DNA from: Mesostigma viride
Taxonomy: Eukaryota; Streptophyta; Mesostigmatophyceae; Mesostigmatales; Mesostigmataceae
DNA: 64,000 nt
Reading direction: 5' to 3'
Assembly (NCBI GenBank): GCA_009746045.1
Contig: RPFO01000296.1
Location: 1,956,564 to 2,020,563 of the forward strand
Of the stretch, positions 43,201 to 50,480 are shown one piece after another. Numbering within the stretch: position 1 is the first letter of the stretch; the number at the start of each line of letters is the position of its first letter. Made by a program: the position numbers and the translations under genes. The notes beneath the pieces were generated by a model. It was not told the origin of the DNA, searched no databases, and was given only the letters and a program-made list of their open reading frames with translations.

Positions 43201-44354
43201 TGGTTCATGTTCTTGATCCACCTGTCCACTTTGAAACCGTCGTCATTTACGGGCCCAAAGTTCCATATGTCCAGAGGGTTGTTCGCGTCAAAGTACTCCT
43301 TGGTCTCCTTGATCTCCTGCTTCAAGGCCATCACCCGCGCGTGCAACTCCTTTTGCGTTATATCCTTGTTATCCTGGAAAGCCTTGCTGATAAAGAAGGA
43401 GTACCAAAAGCAATTCCCGTCACCCTTGGCACCGCGCTTGAAGGCTATCTTTTCTCCCACCAGATAGGTGTCTATGTCAGGGTTATCGTACGTGAAGTTC
43501 GCGTCCACGGGCGCGGGCATCCTCCGCGGGTGATACATGCCGTCAGTAGGCGCGCGTGACTTGTACGTCTTAACAAAGCCGGGTTTCGGTCGTTTCGTGC
43601 GAGGTGGCGCCGGGGCAGCGGCATCCTCGTCGGCGCGCTCGACCTTCTTGCCCTTCTTGCCCTCCTCCGCCATCACCCCCTTGCCCTTCCTATCCGGCAC
43701 CTCCTCCTTGCCATCCTTGCCATCCTCGGCGGCGTGGCTCACAAACGGGGCGACTCTCTCCACGTGCGCGGGCGGCTCTCGCACGAACAAATCGTCAAAA
43801 TCGTCCAGCGGCGCTGGCTCGGATGGGGGGTCCAGCGGCGGCATACCCGGCGTCGACGCGGCACTGGCCAGGTTCAATGCCGCCATCGCCTGCTCAAGCT
43901 CGGGTAGCGGTCGCGGAGGGGTCTGCGGCGGTGCATTCCTAGCCCTGTCCATCTCTGCCATGACTTCGTTGATGGTCGTGTGCGGACCCAGCGTGATGCC
44001 GTGATACCTGCGCCCTATGTTATTCTCGGCCGCGACGTCCCTCGCATCACCGGGCGCGGGGCCGTGCGGGTCCCACTCCCTGTCTAGCGGCGTCACCAGA
44101 CCCCAGTACCGCGTCTGCCTCTTCTTCTTGCACTGTCCCAACGAACCGTACCTCATCCCCGCCCCCTCCCTAACGCCGCAAAACGCTCCACCGTCGCTAA
44201 CGTTCTGGTTAACGACCCTGGCACCCAGGCCGGCGGGGTACAGCGCCCGCGGGTGGTGCAATCCGAACAGCCTGACTTGGGACTTGCATTGTTGCTGTGT
44301 TCCTCTCTGCCTGTTTCGCGGCAACGGTCCGGCGCCGCAATAGATGGGAGGCAT
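40233..44354 (-). CDS. Fusion of two OTU proteases, SUMO-interaction-like repeats and a SET-like domain
   Basis: The 1373-residue protein has two OTU cysteine protease domains: about 305-470 and 700-880. Each keeps the catalytic GDGNCFWYS motif (Asp and Cys near residue 313 and 712) and a terminal His (HFEPLI, HFEALI), as needed to cleave ubiquitin-like chains. Between them, about 545-640, are four repeats with STVDSAIDLSGDD; the hydrophobic-Asp-Leu-Ser-acidic pattern resembles SUMO-interacting motifs. From about 1065 to 1230 is a SET-like region: GLYADQFIPAGKFLGLYTG, YLHVSNDP, NAKF, INPIYPREEIAW. N- and C-terminal parts are Pro-rich and helical. It may deubiquitinate SUMO-modified targets and methylate lysines. 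Domain calls are by eye; the OTU motifs are clearest. Confidence 0.85.
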   Translation of the reverse strand: MPPIYCGAGPLPRNRQRGTQQQCKSQVRLFGLHHPRALYPAGLGARVVNQNVSDGGAFCGVREGAGMRYGSLGQCKKKRQTRYWGLVTPLDREWDPHGPAPGDARDVAAENNIGRRYHGITLGPHTTINEVMAEMDRARNAPPQTPPRPLPELEQAMAALNLASAASTPGMPPLDPPSEPAPLDDFDDLFVREPPAHVERVAPFVSHAAEDGKDGKEEVPDRKGKGVMAEEGKKGKKVERADEDAAAPAPPRTKRPKPGFVKTYKSRAPTDGMYHPRRMPAPVDANFTYDNPDIDTYLVGEKIAFKRGAKGDGNCFWYSFFISKAFQDNKDITQKELHARVMALKQEIKETKEYFDANNPLDIWNFGPVNDDGFKVDRWIKNMNQQLRDRVSALDAVIAVVAFHTKTDIYVLNAMGQEKDDRDQYRVGVQLFPGVTRKEWEGRQQRGEHGGSEANKPVYIFHEGDHFEPLIAESDVAANEAGGAVEPETVEEQLEAMKEARGQAGVEKSVERLESTQSGSGDSYVDILGLSGDEEDKGAKGGEGKGAVRGSTVDSAIDLSGDDHSKGKSAGKPPAVRGSTVDSAIDLSGDDHSKGKSARGSTVDSAIDLSGDDHSKGKSAGKPPAVRGSTVDSAIDLSDDEDVIIMPSVPIPAFQNNLFVKTTPCSSGDTYHPWRMDKWVDVDFTYNYPRLDERLYGDKIAFKRGSLGDGNCFWYSFLESKAFQENKQITQAELKSKVEALKKEIKGVVDNNGRGYFDRSNPYDIYNLDGDFADDKAYKKWRDEMDARLRMGKFANDEMMAVVAFHTKTDICSVSIHNQKPGTKDEYNVTMEYFPGAPMAEWRKIMKKGKRGSEENKPVYIWHDRPRIHFEALITQSAVDANKADEAAKTSANEEDAVRALEELYNVTGAVDVMNEHMQNARERKLSGILTPEDLSDDAFRKRLEKEIVAYNGPDDPRDSDPRRPVEVHTKTYAPAPRGKGKGKEAHKMKQPHPPTSMEEANESIKQFTAMPENRGIPVNYHWSPMDADIVDVQYVRVPGGLKVQVKFDRKGDFVDWLLVAKSRLLKGFGIDELGLYADQFIPAGKFLGLYTGRILGTFDPRYKKAKGKDAEDDDEPLKVLRKNVVVAIGENDKFISHTYNVPERIYPLLVDGGHGGIGFGTKDGQTFDPLNVGVVYPWTYLHVSNDPRGAVDPRTGKNFYPNAKFGDGWQGLRAINPIYPREEIAWTYDGSTVLEGQTFEPEEDNKMDYSYKLYLYQQVARNVSGAKAKLDNLIEKETRDAVKAAAKAMKAIVDYNEKYRVRKKSCRPSRKCQEDNPVTGKPLLLDEIDLRNVEEAVRRRPEHAQAKTKENDWDKLKRSFEMYNKWREESGY
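42441..42715 (-). repeat. Four near-identical in-gene repeats encoding SIM-like motifs
   Basis: Copies begin at 42441, 42525, 42591 and 42675 (spacing 84, 66, 84). Each contains GCTCAGGTCGATCGCG and CTATCGACGGTGCTGCC almost unchanged, so the expansion is recent. Each encodes STVDSAIDLS plus acidic residues. Confidence 0.85.
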
Positions 44355-44385
44355 GTGATTTCACAAAGAGTGGCAACATAATTAA

Positions 44386-44757
44386 TTACAATGCGTTATT
44401 AGGCTTTGTGTGTCTGCGCTTCTCGCATCCTAGTCTGACCGTTTTCATGATCTCGTTCAAAACGAACGAGTGCCGCTCGCCCTCGGGCAGGCGTTCCGCG
44501 CGCTTCAAGGCGCCGTTAACTACGACTTTCCAAAACATCATGCCACCTACTCGGTGGAGAGCCCGATCCGTCATTACAAGCATGTCAAGTATTTGTCGCA
44601 CCGACTCGGGGTGCAATAGGGATTCCTCCGCCATAAGAACGTTGCGGATGTCGTGCTTCAACGCTACCATAACTAACCTATCCCGCTCCCTCGCGCCATC
44701 ACGCGCGGGGGCGTACCTATTCTGCAAGGTGTACATGCCGGGAAGTATCTTCTCCAT
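44386..44757 (-). CDS. Small helical hypothetical protein
   Basis: From ATG 44757 (MEKILPGMYTLQ), 123 residues, mostly helical, with a basic C-terminus. A GTG five codons upstream is not used here. No family recognised. Confidence 0.65.
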   Translation of the reverse strand: MEKILPGMYTLQNRYAPARDGARERDRLVMVALKHDIRNVLMAEESLLHPESVRQILDMLVMTDRALHRVGGMMFWKVVVNGALKRAERLPEGERHSFVLNEIMKTVRLGCEKRRHTKPNNAL

Positions 44758-44796
44758 GGCCGACTCGGTCACTGTAGTGCCCAGATAATTCGCGCG

Positions 44797-45864
44797 TCAC
44801 CACATCCGAGACATGACTCGGTGAAGGGCCTCGATCATCTTCTGTTTCAGGTCATCGGGCAGGTCTCCCTTCCCGTCCGGCTCTGGGTGGTACGACAGGT
44901 TGAGGTGGGTCATCACCAAGTCGCACACCTCCCACTCGAACGCGCGCACGTAATACGCGGGCATGCCGTACACGGGGTGGTCCGGGTAGCGGTCCCGCAA
45001 CATGCCCAGGAGCACGACGCGGAACGGCATGTCCCTCGGCACGTTCTGCATGCGCACCATGTGCACGCGCCAGTCCAGGTGCGCGATCGCGGTGTTCATG
45101 TCGTGGAATCCTCGCAGTGCCTCCCGCGCGTCCGCCAGCTCCTTGCACTTGCCCCTCCAGCGCCTCTCCATGGTCTCCAGCTCGCAGCACTTGTCCGCCA
45201 TGGCCTTCGCGTGTTCCGCCTCCATTTCCCGCAGTGCCTTCGCGTGCCTCTCGTCCGTCTCCTCCATGGCCCGCGCGTGTGCCGCCTCTCTCTCTGCCAT
45301 GATATTTTCCACCTGGTCGCGCGCGTGCTTCACGCCCTCCACGGCGTCGCTGAGGCGTCTGCACTCCTCGCGCAGGTGCTTCATCGACGTCTCCTTCTTA
45401 TCCGCCTCTTGCTTGCGTTTCTCGCGCCCCTGCCGCTCGTCGTCGTCCAGGACCTCGGCGACGGTGGCCAGGAGGTGCACGTGGGAGTCGTCGAACAGGT
45501 GGTAATGCCCCCAGCCGTTCTCCGCGAACAAGGTCTCCAACATCCCCAGCTCCTTTTCCAAGCGGTGGGCCTTGCATATTTCCACGGCCACCAGGGGGTG
45601 AAAGACGATCCTCCCATCGTGGTACAAGCGCGCGGAATGCTGGTGCCCTTTCATTTTCAGTCTGGCATTTACCTCCTGAAGCGCCTTCGGGTATCGCGGG
45701 AAATTCTGCATTCTCCCGTTGTTGCAGCCGAAATATCTGTTGAGTCTGGGAGCGCCGATGTAGCTGTCCACATCGTCGATGTTTTTCAGAGGCTTGCCGG
45801 TTATATCGTTGGGGTTTTTCATCCGAAGTGGTGCCGCCATGGCCGCCGAGCCGTCGGACGACAT
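44797..45864 (-). CDS. Accessory coiled-coil protein of the KilA-N/BRO block type
   Basis: From ATG 45864, 355 residues; the frame extends upstream only to a GTG. The N-terminal part (about 25-130, NGRMQNFPRYPKALQEVNARL, HDGRIVFHPLVAVEICK) could be a DNA-binding domain by its place in the protein, though I cannot match it. A coiled coil runs from about 145 to 265, and a helical C-terminal domain follows (PFRVVLLGMLRDRYPDHPVYG). It lies beside repeat block C, as the KilA-N-like genes lie beside theirs. Confidence 0.65.
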   Translation of the reverse strand: MSSDGSAAMAAPLRMKNPNDITGKPLKNIDDVDSYIGAPRLNRYFGCNNGRMQNFPRYPKALQEVNARLKMKGHQHSARLYHDGRIVFHPLVAVEICKAHRLEKELGMLETLFAENGWGHYHLFDDSHVHLLATVAEVLDDDERQGREKRKQEADKKETSMKHLREECRRLSDAVEGVKHARDQVENIMAEREAAHARAMEETDERHAKALREMEAEHAKAMADKCCELETMERRWRGKCKELADAREALRGFHDMNTAIAHLDWRVHMVRMQNVPRDMPFRVVLLGMLRDRYPDHPVYGMPAYYVRAFEWEVCDLVMTHLNLSYHPEPDGKGDLPDDLKQKMIEALHRVMSRMW

Positions 45865-46146
45865 GTCGCGTTTGAGGGGGGGGCTGGGCGTGCTGGGGGA
45901 CTTCGGACGATGCGACTCTTCTCCCCCCTCTTCCTCTCCGGAAATACCTTCCAGAAGCACGATTCGCCAGCAATAATCTGACGCGACATTTTCAGGCGCT
46001 GACGAGGAAGATCTGTTCGAAAATATCTATTTTCATGGGCGCCCCTCTCTGTCTAGTCAGATTTCTGACGCGCGAGATCTCCGGTACAGATCTCGAGACG
46101 AGATCCGATCCTCCCGGCGCCGGAACTACTCGAAAAGTGTTCCGTC
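45865..46146. repeat. Repeat block C upstream of the gene at 44797
   Basis: The stretch from about 45975 to 46120 contains ATCTGACGCG, GCTGACGAGGAAGATCTG, GAAAATATC, GAGATCTCCGG and AGATCTCGAGACGAGATC, the same words as the blocks at 31.8, 34.4 and 56.7 kb. No gene seen after the first bases, which hold an in-frame non-ATG extension of the adjacent gene. Confidence 0.6.
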
Positions 46147-46150
46147 CGCG

Positions 46151-46877
46151 AGAAAAATGGTCAGAAAAGTCGGGGTGACGAAATCTGACACCTGACCACA
46201 GATCCGACGCGTCGGAAGTACAAATTTGGACAAAATAACCGAAGAAACGCTACGATTTGTACTTTTTTATGGCGACATCCGCCTGTAGCCGCCAATATCG
46301 TGAGGCGTCCGTATTTTACAGCAAGATTCCCCGCTCAATAGGACCCCCCCTCCGAAATTATTTTTTTTGTATACCTACCGCATACGCCTATACGCTATAC
46401 AGCATACCGTACGAATATACAACCATATACACTACATGTAAGCGTACCCTATGCCATATTTTAGCTACCGTACCATATTACGGCATATTATATTTAACGT
46501 ACGGTATTATACCATATTATAATATTAATAGTATTTTACTTATGTCATATTATATTAACCCTACGATATTATGGCATAAGCACTATAGAAACCGCTTGTA
46601 TATGGCTGTATATTCGTACGGTATGCTGTATAGCGTATAGGCGTATGCGGTAGGTATACAAAAAAAATAATTTCGGAGGGGGGGTCCTATTGAGCGGGGA
46701 ATCTTGCTGTAAAATACGGACGCCTCACGATATTGGCGGCTACAGGCGGATGTCGCCATAAAAAAGTACAAATCGTAGCGTTTCTTCGGTTATTTTGTCC
46801 AAATTTGTACTTCCGACGCGTCGGATCTGTGGTCAGGTGTCAGATTTCGTCACCCCGACTTTTCTGACCATTTTTCG
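46151..46877. repeat. Large inverted repeat: two 280-bp arms around an AT-rich centre
   Basis: The left arm (about 46151-46430) and right arm (about 46598-46877) are near-perfect reverse complements, differing at only a few places. The 167-bp spacer is strongly A/T rich with repeated CATATTA and CCATATTATA words and is itself partly palindromic. No gene seen beyond the mirrored frames the arms create. Possible roles are a replication origin, recombination or hairpin structure, or a MITE-like element. It is internal to this window, not at a visible end. Confidence 0.9.
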
Positions 46878-47285
46878 CGAGGACGGACGGAAATTTCGGT
46901 ACATTAGATTTCGACACGCGATCCGAATCGGATACGCATCGGATTTCGCTGTAGTTGCGACCGGCCTATGCAGATTTGCACAGGCCCGAGCCCCAATTTT
47001 TTATCTTCCGGCGCTGACGGGGCCTATGCAGATTTGCACAGGCCGAGCCAAAAAATATGAAATTCCCGTGGCTCGGCGGTCCTATGCAAAAGTGCACAGG
47101 CCCGCGCCGAGAACCAATTTTCGTAAGGAAAACACACGTTTCGAGGGGTCCAAAATGAAAAATTATCCCTCGCGGGGCCGTGAAATCCAGAGGCGGGAGA
47201 TGGAAATTCCACGTCACCACTTGAAAATCCCCTTATACCCCTCCTTGGCAAAAAATCCCCCTAGCACTCCTGCCTAGCTGACAAA
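46878..47285. other. Non-coding region with hairpin repeats
   Basis: No gene is seen between the palindrome and the gene at 47286. It holds three copies of a short hairpin repeat (see next entry) and otherwise low-complexity sequence with AATTTT and GAAATTCC words. Confidence 0.6.
46963..47103. repeat. Three hairpin repeats GGCCTATGCA-n4-TGCACAGGCC
   Basis: Copies at 46963-46986, 47021-47044 and 47078-47103. The first two read GGCCTATGCAGATTTGCACAGGCC exactly; the third keeps CCTATGCA and TGCACAGG with loop AAAG. Each can fold into a 10-bp stem with one mismatch and a four-base loop. Related copies occur at 63.5 kb. Confidence 0.8.
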
Positions 47286-47816
47286 ATGGGCAACTCCGCG
47301 TCCGCCATGGAGCAAGCGTCCGCGGTGAACGAGGGGGACAGGACGCAGCTGATGGAGTGCCTCATGGAAGGCTGCCTGGACATCTCGGAGGGCTGCTACG
47401 AGCGGTTCAAACGCATACAAAAGCTGATGAAGCACCCGCCGCCGGAGCCCATGGACATAAAAAGGAGGTACCTCACGCTGAGACAGCTCTTCCACGGCAC
47501 GCCCCTCGAAGGACTAGTGTCCGAGACCAGGGAGAGGGTGAAGGGGCGCGTGCCCGAGGAGTTCGGCGTGGACATGGACGAGTTGTTCGAGACGCAAGAC
47601 AAACATTTCGAGGCGTGGAAGAGCCGCGAGGCGGAAAGGGAGGCGGGGAGGGCGGCAGAGGAGGAGTACCACCGCCAAAAGAGGATACTGAGGGAGGAAT
47701 ACCTGAGCAGAAAGAGGAAGCAGCAGGAGGAGGCGAAGGCGTCCCAGCAAGAGGAGAAGAGGAGGAGGGAGATGAGGAGACTGAACACGCACGACATCAG
47801 AAAGTTCTTCGGCTGA
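47286..47816 (+). CDS. N-myristoylation-signal coiled-coil protein
   Basis: The 176-residue protein begins MGNSASAMEQ, a strong N-myristoylation signal (Gly2, Ser5/Ser6), so it is probably membrane attached or a virion inner-membrane component. Residues 100-165 are a highly charged single helix or coiled coil (Glu/Arg/Lys). The C-terminus reads LNTHDIRKFFG, similar to a PIP box (xxxIxxFF), which seems at odds with a membrane site and may instead be another docking motif. Family unknown. Confidence 0.75.
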   Translation: MGNSASAMEQASAVNEGDRTQLMECLMEGCLDISEGCYERFKRIQKLMKHPPPEPMDIKRRYLTLRQLFHGTPLEGLVSETRERVKGRVPEEFGVDMDELFETQDKHFEAWKSREAEREAGRAAEEEYHRQKRILREEYLSRKRKQQEEAKASQQEEKRRREMRRLNTHDIRKFFG

Positions 47817-47820
47817 CCGC

Positions 47821-48321
47821 TCACCCCGTGCCCGCGCACACCCCCCTCCACACGGCCATGTCGTGGGTGGAGAGCCCCCAGTAACAGCGCGTGGCCAGCG
47901 ACGGCGGTGCCCGCGGCGGGCGGGCCATCAACTCGTCCAGCGCGCAACTCATCAGTTGTCTCTTGAACGCGTGGTGGGCGCGGTGCATGATCGAAACGAG
48001 AGGGATGGTACTCACCGCGTTGTAGTAGCGGTACTCGTCGTTGTGGTTGTTCAGTATCTCGCTCACGGCCTCCGAGTTGTCGCTGTACACGACGGAAAAC
48101 GTGAATCGCACGAGATCTTCGGTGCGCTTGCACCAGCGGGACATGTATTTGCGCATTATGTCGCCCGCCTCGTACGGGTGCAACCCGCACATCCGGCTGG
48201 CGACCAAGAAATACGTCACGTGACCCTTGCACGTCACGTGCCCTAGTCTGTTCTTGCAAGTGTGACACAGGTCCGTGCCCACGCCGTAGTTTCTGGTATC
48301 GAGGTCGCATATGAGACACAT
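47821..48321 (-). CDS. Zinc-ribbon-like hypothetical protein
   Basis: From ATG 48321 (MCLICDLDTR), 166 residues. CLIC and CHTC pairs in the first 25 residues form a probable zinc site. The rest is mixed helix with many His. A non-ATG extension upstream reaches 48342. Convergent with the gene at 47286, four bases apart. Confidence 0.65.
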   Translation of the reverse strand: MCLICDLDTRNYGVGTDLCHTCKNRLGHVTCKGHVTYFLVASRMCGLHPYEAGDIMRKYMSRWCKRTEDLVRFTFSVVYSDNSEAVSEILNNHNDEYRYYNAVSTIPLVSIMHRAHHAFKRQLMSCALDELMARPPRAPPSLATRCYWGLSTHDMAVWRGVCAGTG

Positions 48322-48338
48322 GGACGTCCTTTCAATAA

Positions 48339-49499
48339 TCAATTATTTATTAACAAAGCCCTTAAGCATTTCAACAAGTAATCCACGTCCTGGCGAGTGG
48401 TGTACACGCTCAGGCCTATCCTGACCGTTCCCTTCTCTATCTCCTCGGGCACGCCCACGGCCTGCAGCACGCGGCTCCTCTTGGCCTTGGAGCACGCGCT
48501 CCCCACGTTCGCGCAGATGCCGTGCTTGGACAGGTGCTTCACCAACCCCCTGCCGTCCGTGCCCGGTACGGCGAAACTTATCAGATTCCCCATCCGCAGC
48601 TCGGGGTCGCTCGGCCCGTTGAACACGGCGCCCAGGCGTTCCAGCCCGTCCCTCGTGTCTTGCGTCAACCGGACCACGCGTTTCCAGTCGCGGCGGCCCT
48701 TGGGGGACGCGTTTATGCTCACCGCCTGCGCCAGGCTGGCTATCAGGGGCGGGCTCTCCGTGCCCGGCCGCACGCCGTGCTCCTGCCCCCCGCCAAACAT
48801 CATGGGCTTCACGTCCCCGATGCCCCCGCGCACCACCAGGGCGCCGACGCCCTTGACACCGTGGATCTTGTGCCCGGACACGGTGAAGCTGTCCATGTAC
48901 CGCCTGCCCTGGATGGGCGCCTTGCCGGCCACCTGCGTGGTGTCCGCGTGGATGTGCACGTCCTTGCCTACCGCGCGGCGGATGGCGGCGAAGTTCTGGA
49001 CGGTGCCTATCTCGTTGTTCGCGTAGATGACCGCGCACAGCTTGATCCTGCCTCTCCACTTGCGCACGGCCTCCTCGAGGGCGTCCATGCGCAGGAACCC
49101 CTCGCGGTCCACCGGCAGCTGCACCACCTTCACCGCGCCCTTGGTCACCTTGCGAATGTGCAGGAGCGGCTGGATGATGCTGGGGTGCTCGATCTTGGTG
49201 GTGAGCACCACGCCCTTCCAGTGCGCGCGCTCCAGCACGCTGTGAAGGATCAGGTTGTTGGACTCCGTGGCCCCCGCGGTGAACACCACGTCTTCCGCGT
49301 CCGCCCCCACGCCCTTCGCCACGACGGCCCGCGCCTTCTCGATGACGGCGTGGGACTCCTTCCCGGTCACGTGGCTGCTGGACGCGTTACCGTACAGCGT
49401 GAGGGCGGTCTCCCCTATGCTGTCCGCCACCTGTTTGTGCGGCTTGGTCGTGCTGTTGTTGTCAAAATAAACAATGGCACGATCGCTGCTCTTCTTCAT
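48339..49499 (-). CDS. NifS/IscS-like cysteine desulfurase
   Basis: The 386-residue PLP enzyme has FDNNSTTKPH at the N-terminus, TAGATESNNL, NNEIGTVQN, HADTTQVAGK, the PLP-lysine motif SGHKIHG (Lys211), GGGQEHGVRPGT (237-247) and the active-site loop NVGSACSKAK (Cys336). All key residues appear present, so it should release sulfur from cysteine. Such enzymes serve Fe-S cluster and tRNA thiolation pathways; NifS-like proteins are also known in African swine fever virus. No IscU-like partner is visible here. Confidence 0.95.
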   Translation of the reverse strand: MKKSSDRAIVYFDNNSTTKPHKQVADSIGETALTLYGNASSSHVTGKESHAVIEKARAVVAKGVGADAEDVVFTAGATESNNLILHSVLERAHWKGVVLTTKIEHPSIIQPLLHIRKVTKGAVKVVQLPVDREGFLRMDALEEAVRKWRGRIKLCAVIYANNEIGTVQNFAAIRRAVGKDVHIHADTTQVAGKAPIQGRRYMDSFTVSGHKIHGVKGVGALVVRGGIGDVKPMMFGGGQEHGVRPGTESPPLIASLAQAVSINASPKGRRDWKRVVRLTQDTRDGLERLGAVFNGPSDPELRMGNLISFAVPGTDGRGLVKHLSKHGICANVGSACSKAKRSRVLQAVGVPEEIEKGTVRIGLSVYTTRQDVDYLLKCLRALLINN

Positions 49500-50193
49500 G
49501 CTCGGGTTTCGGTTCGTTAGAGATACGTGTGATTTTGTTCAGGACGCCGTAGAGGTACCTGCGCGCCGACGCACGGGGACTCAGAGGGCCGCCGATGCCG
49601 ATCGCCCACGTGCCCAGCGGGACCGGAGTGCCGAAGTGGACGTACCCGCCCCCCCGCGGCTGGTCCGCGACCGCGTCCCCCCTGCCGACCACCCTGGTGA
49701 GCGAGATGGCCGCGCTCATGCACAGCGCCCCGGCCGCGTCGGTCACCTTGGGCTGACCGAACGTCACGACCCCGCCCACTCGCACGCCGTGTTTCGTGAG
49801 CAGGCCCGCCGCCACCACCCCCACCGCCCCGCCCATCGCGTGCCCAGTCACGTCGAGCGTCCACCCCTCGTCGCGGCTGATCACGCCCGGTCGCAGCAGG
49901 TACTGGCACAGGGAGTTGGCGCTCTCCAGGTACCCCCTGTGGAATCGGACGCCCATCTGCGCGCTCTCGACCATCTCCGCGTCCCCGTCGACGTGCGCGT
50001 TGGACCACGCGTGCGTCACCGCGCCCCTCACGACCAACAGCTGCCGCTTGTCCTCGCCGCACTCGTACACCATCGCGTCGTTGTTGTTCGTCCACCGGAT
50101 GCAGCACTTCCTGCGCCACTTCTCGAGTTGCCGGCCGTCGTTGGGCGTGTACATCCACGCGGACAACATCGCGTACTCGTCCATGCGTTCCAT
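49462..50193 (-). CDS. Class 3 lipase-fold protein lacking the catalytic serine
   Basis: From ATG 50193 (MERMDEYAML), 243 residues; a longer frame to ATG 50331 runs antisense to the gene at 50238 and is less likely. The fold signature is clear: HRGYLESANSL, the elbow VTGHAMGGAVG, VTFGQPKV and GRGDAVADQP with a following His (YVHFG). The nucleophile position of GHSMGG is Ala119 (codon GCG), so lipase activity is probably lost. It may bind lipid or act as a decoy. It overlaps the start of the NifS-like gene by 38 bases. Confidence 0.82.
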   Translation of the reverse strand: MERMDEYAMLSAWMYTPNDGRQLEKWRRKCCIRWTNNNDAMVYECGEDKRQLLVVRGAVTHAWSNAHVDGDAEMVESAQMGVRFHRGYLESANSLCQYLLRPGVISRDEGWTLDVTGHAMGGAVGVVAAGLLTKHGVRVGGVVTFGQPKVTDAAGALCMSAAISLTRVVGRGDAVADQPRGGGYVHFGTPVPLGTWAIGIGGPLSPRASARRYLYGVLNKITRISNEPKPEHEEEQRSCHCLF

Positions 50194-50237
50194 GCAGGAA
50201 ACATTTGTCTCGTTATACTCGTACGGAATAATTTCGC

Positions 50238-50480
50238 ATGGGGGGGGGGTGGTATGACGACATGCTCGCAGAGTCGAGCGCAGAAGAAACCACAAAGATG
50301 CTGACAGAGCCACTCGCGTTGAAACCCTCATCTATAAAAAAGCTGGACGAGCACGGAATGAAGCTCGCGAAGAAGTACAGCGAGTACGTCAAGGGCACGT
50401 ACGTCACGGACGCCGCCAAGGTGCGTTCTGGCGAGCTTAAAATTGCTCTAAAGGATATAACAACGGGCGCGCGGTCATGA
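50238..50480 (+). CDS. Small hypothetical protein
   Basis: The 80-residue protein begins MGGGWYDDML and is charged and helical (EETTKMLTEPLAL, HGMKLAKKYSEYV). It overlaps the next gene by four bases (ATGA arrangement). Family unknown. Confidence 0.6.
   Translation: MGGGWYDDMLAESSAEETTKMLTEPLALKPSSIKKLDEHGMKLAKKYSEYVKGTYVTDAAKVRSGELKIALKDITTGARS

Noticed and set aside
46257-46771. Two ORFs with identical starts on opposite strands
   Set aside because: They are the mirrored arms of the inverted repeat, not two genes.
48522-49520. 332-codon plus-strand ORF opposite the NifS gene
   Set aside because: Val/His/Arg-rich shadow without motifs; the minus strand carries the clear NifS protein.
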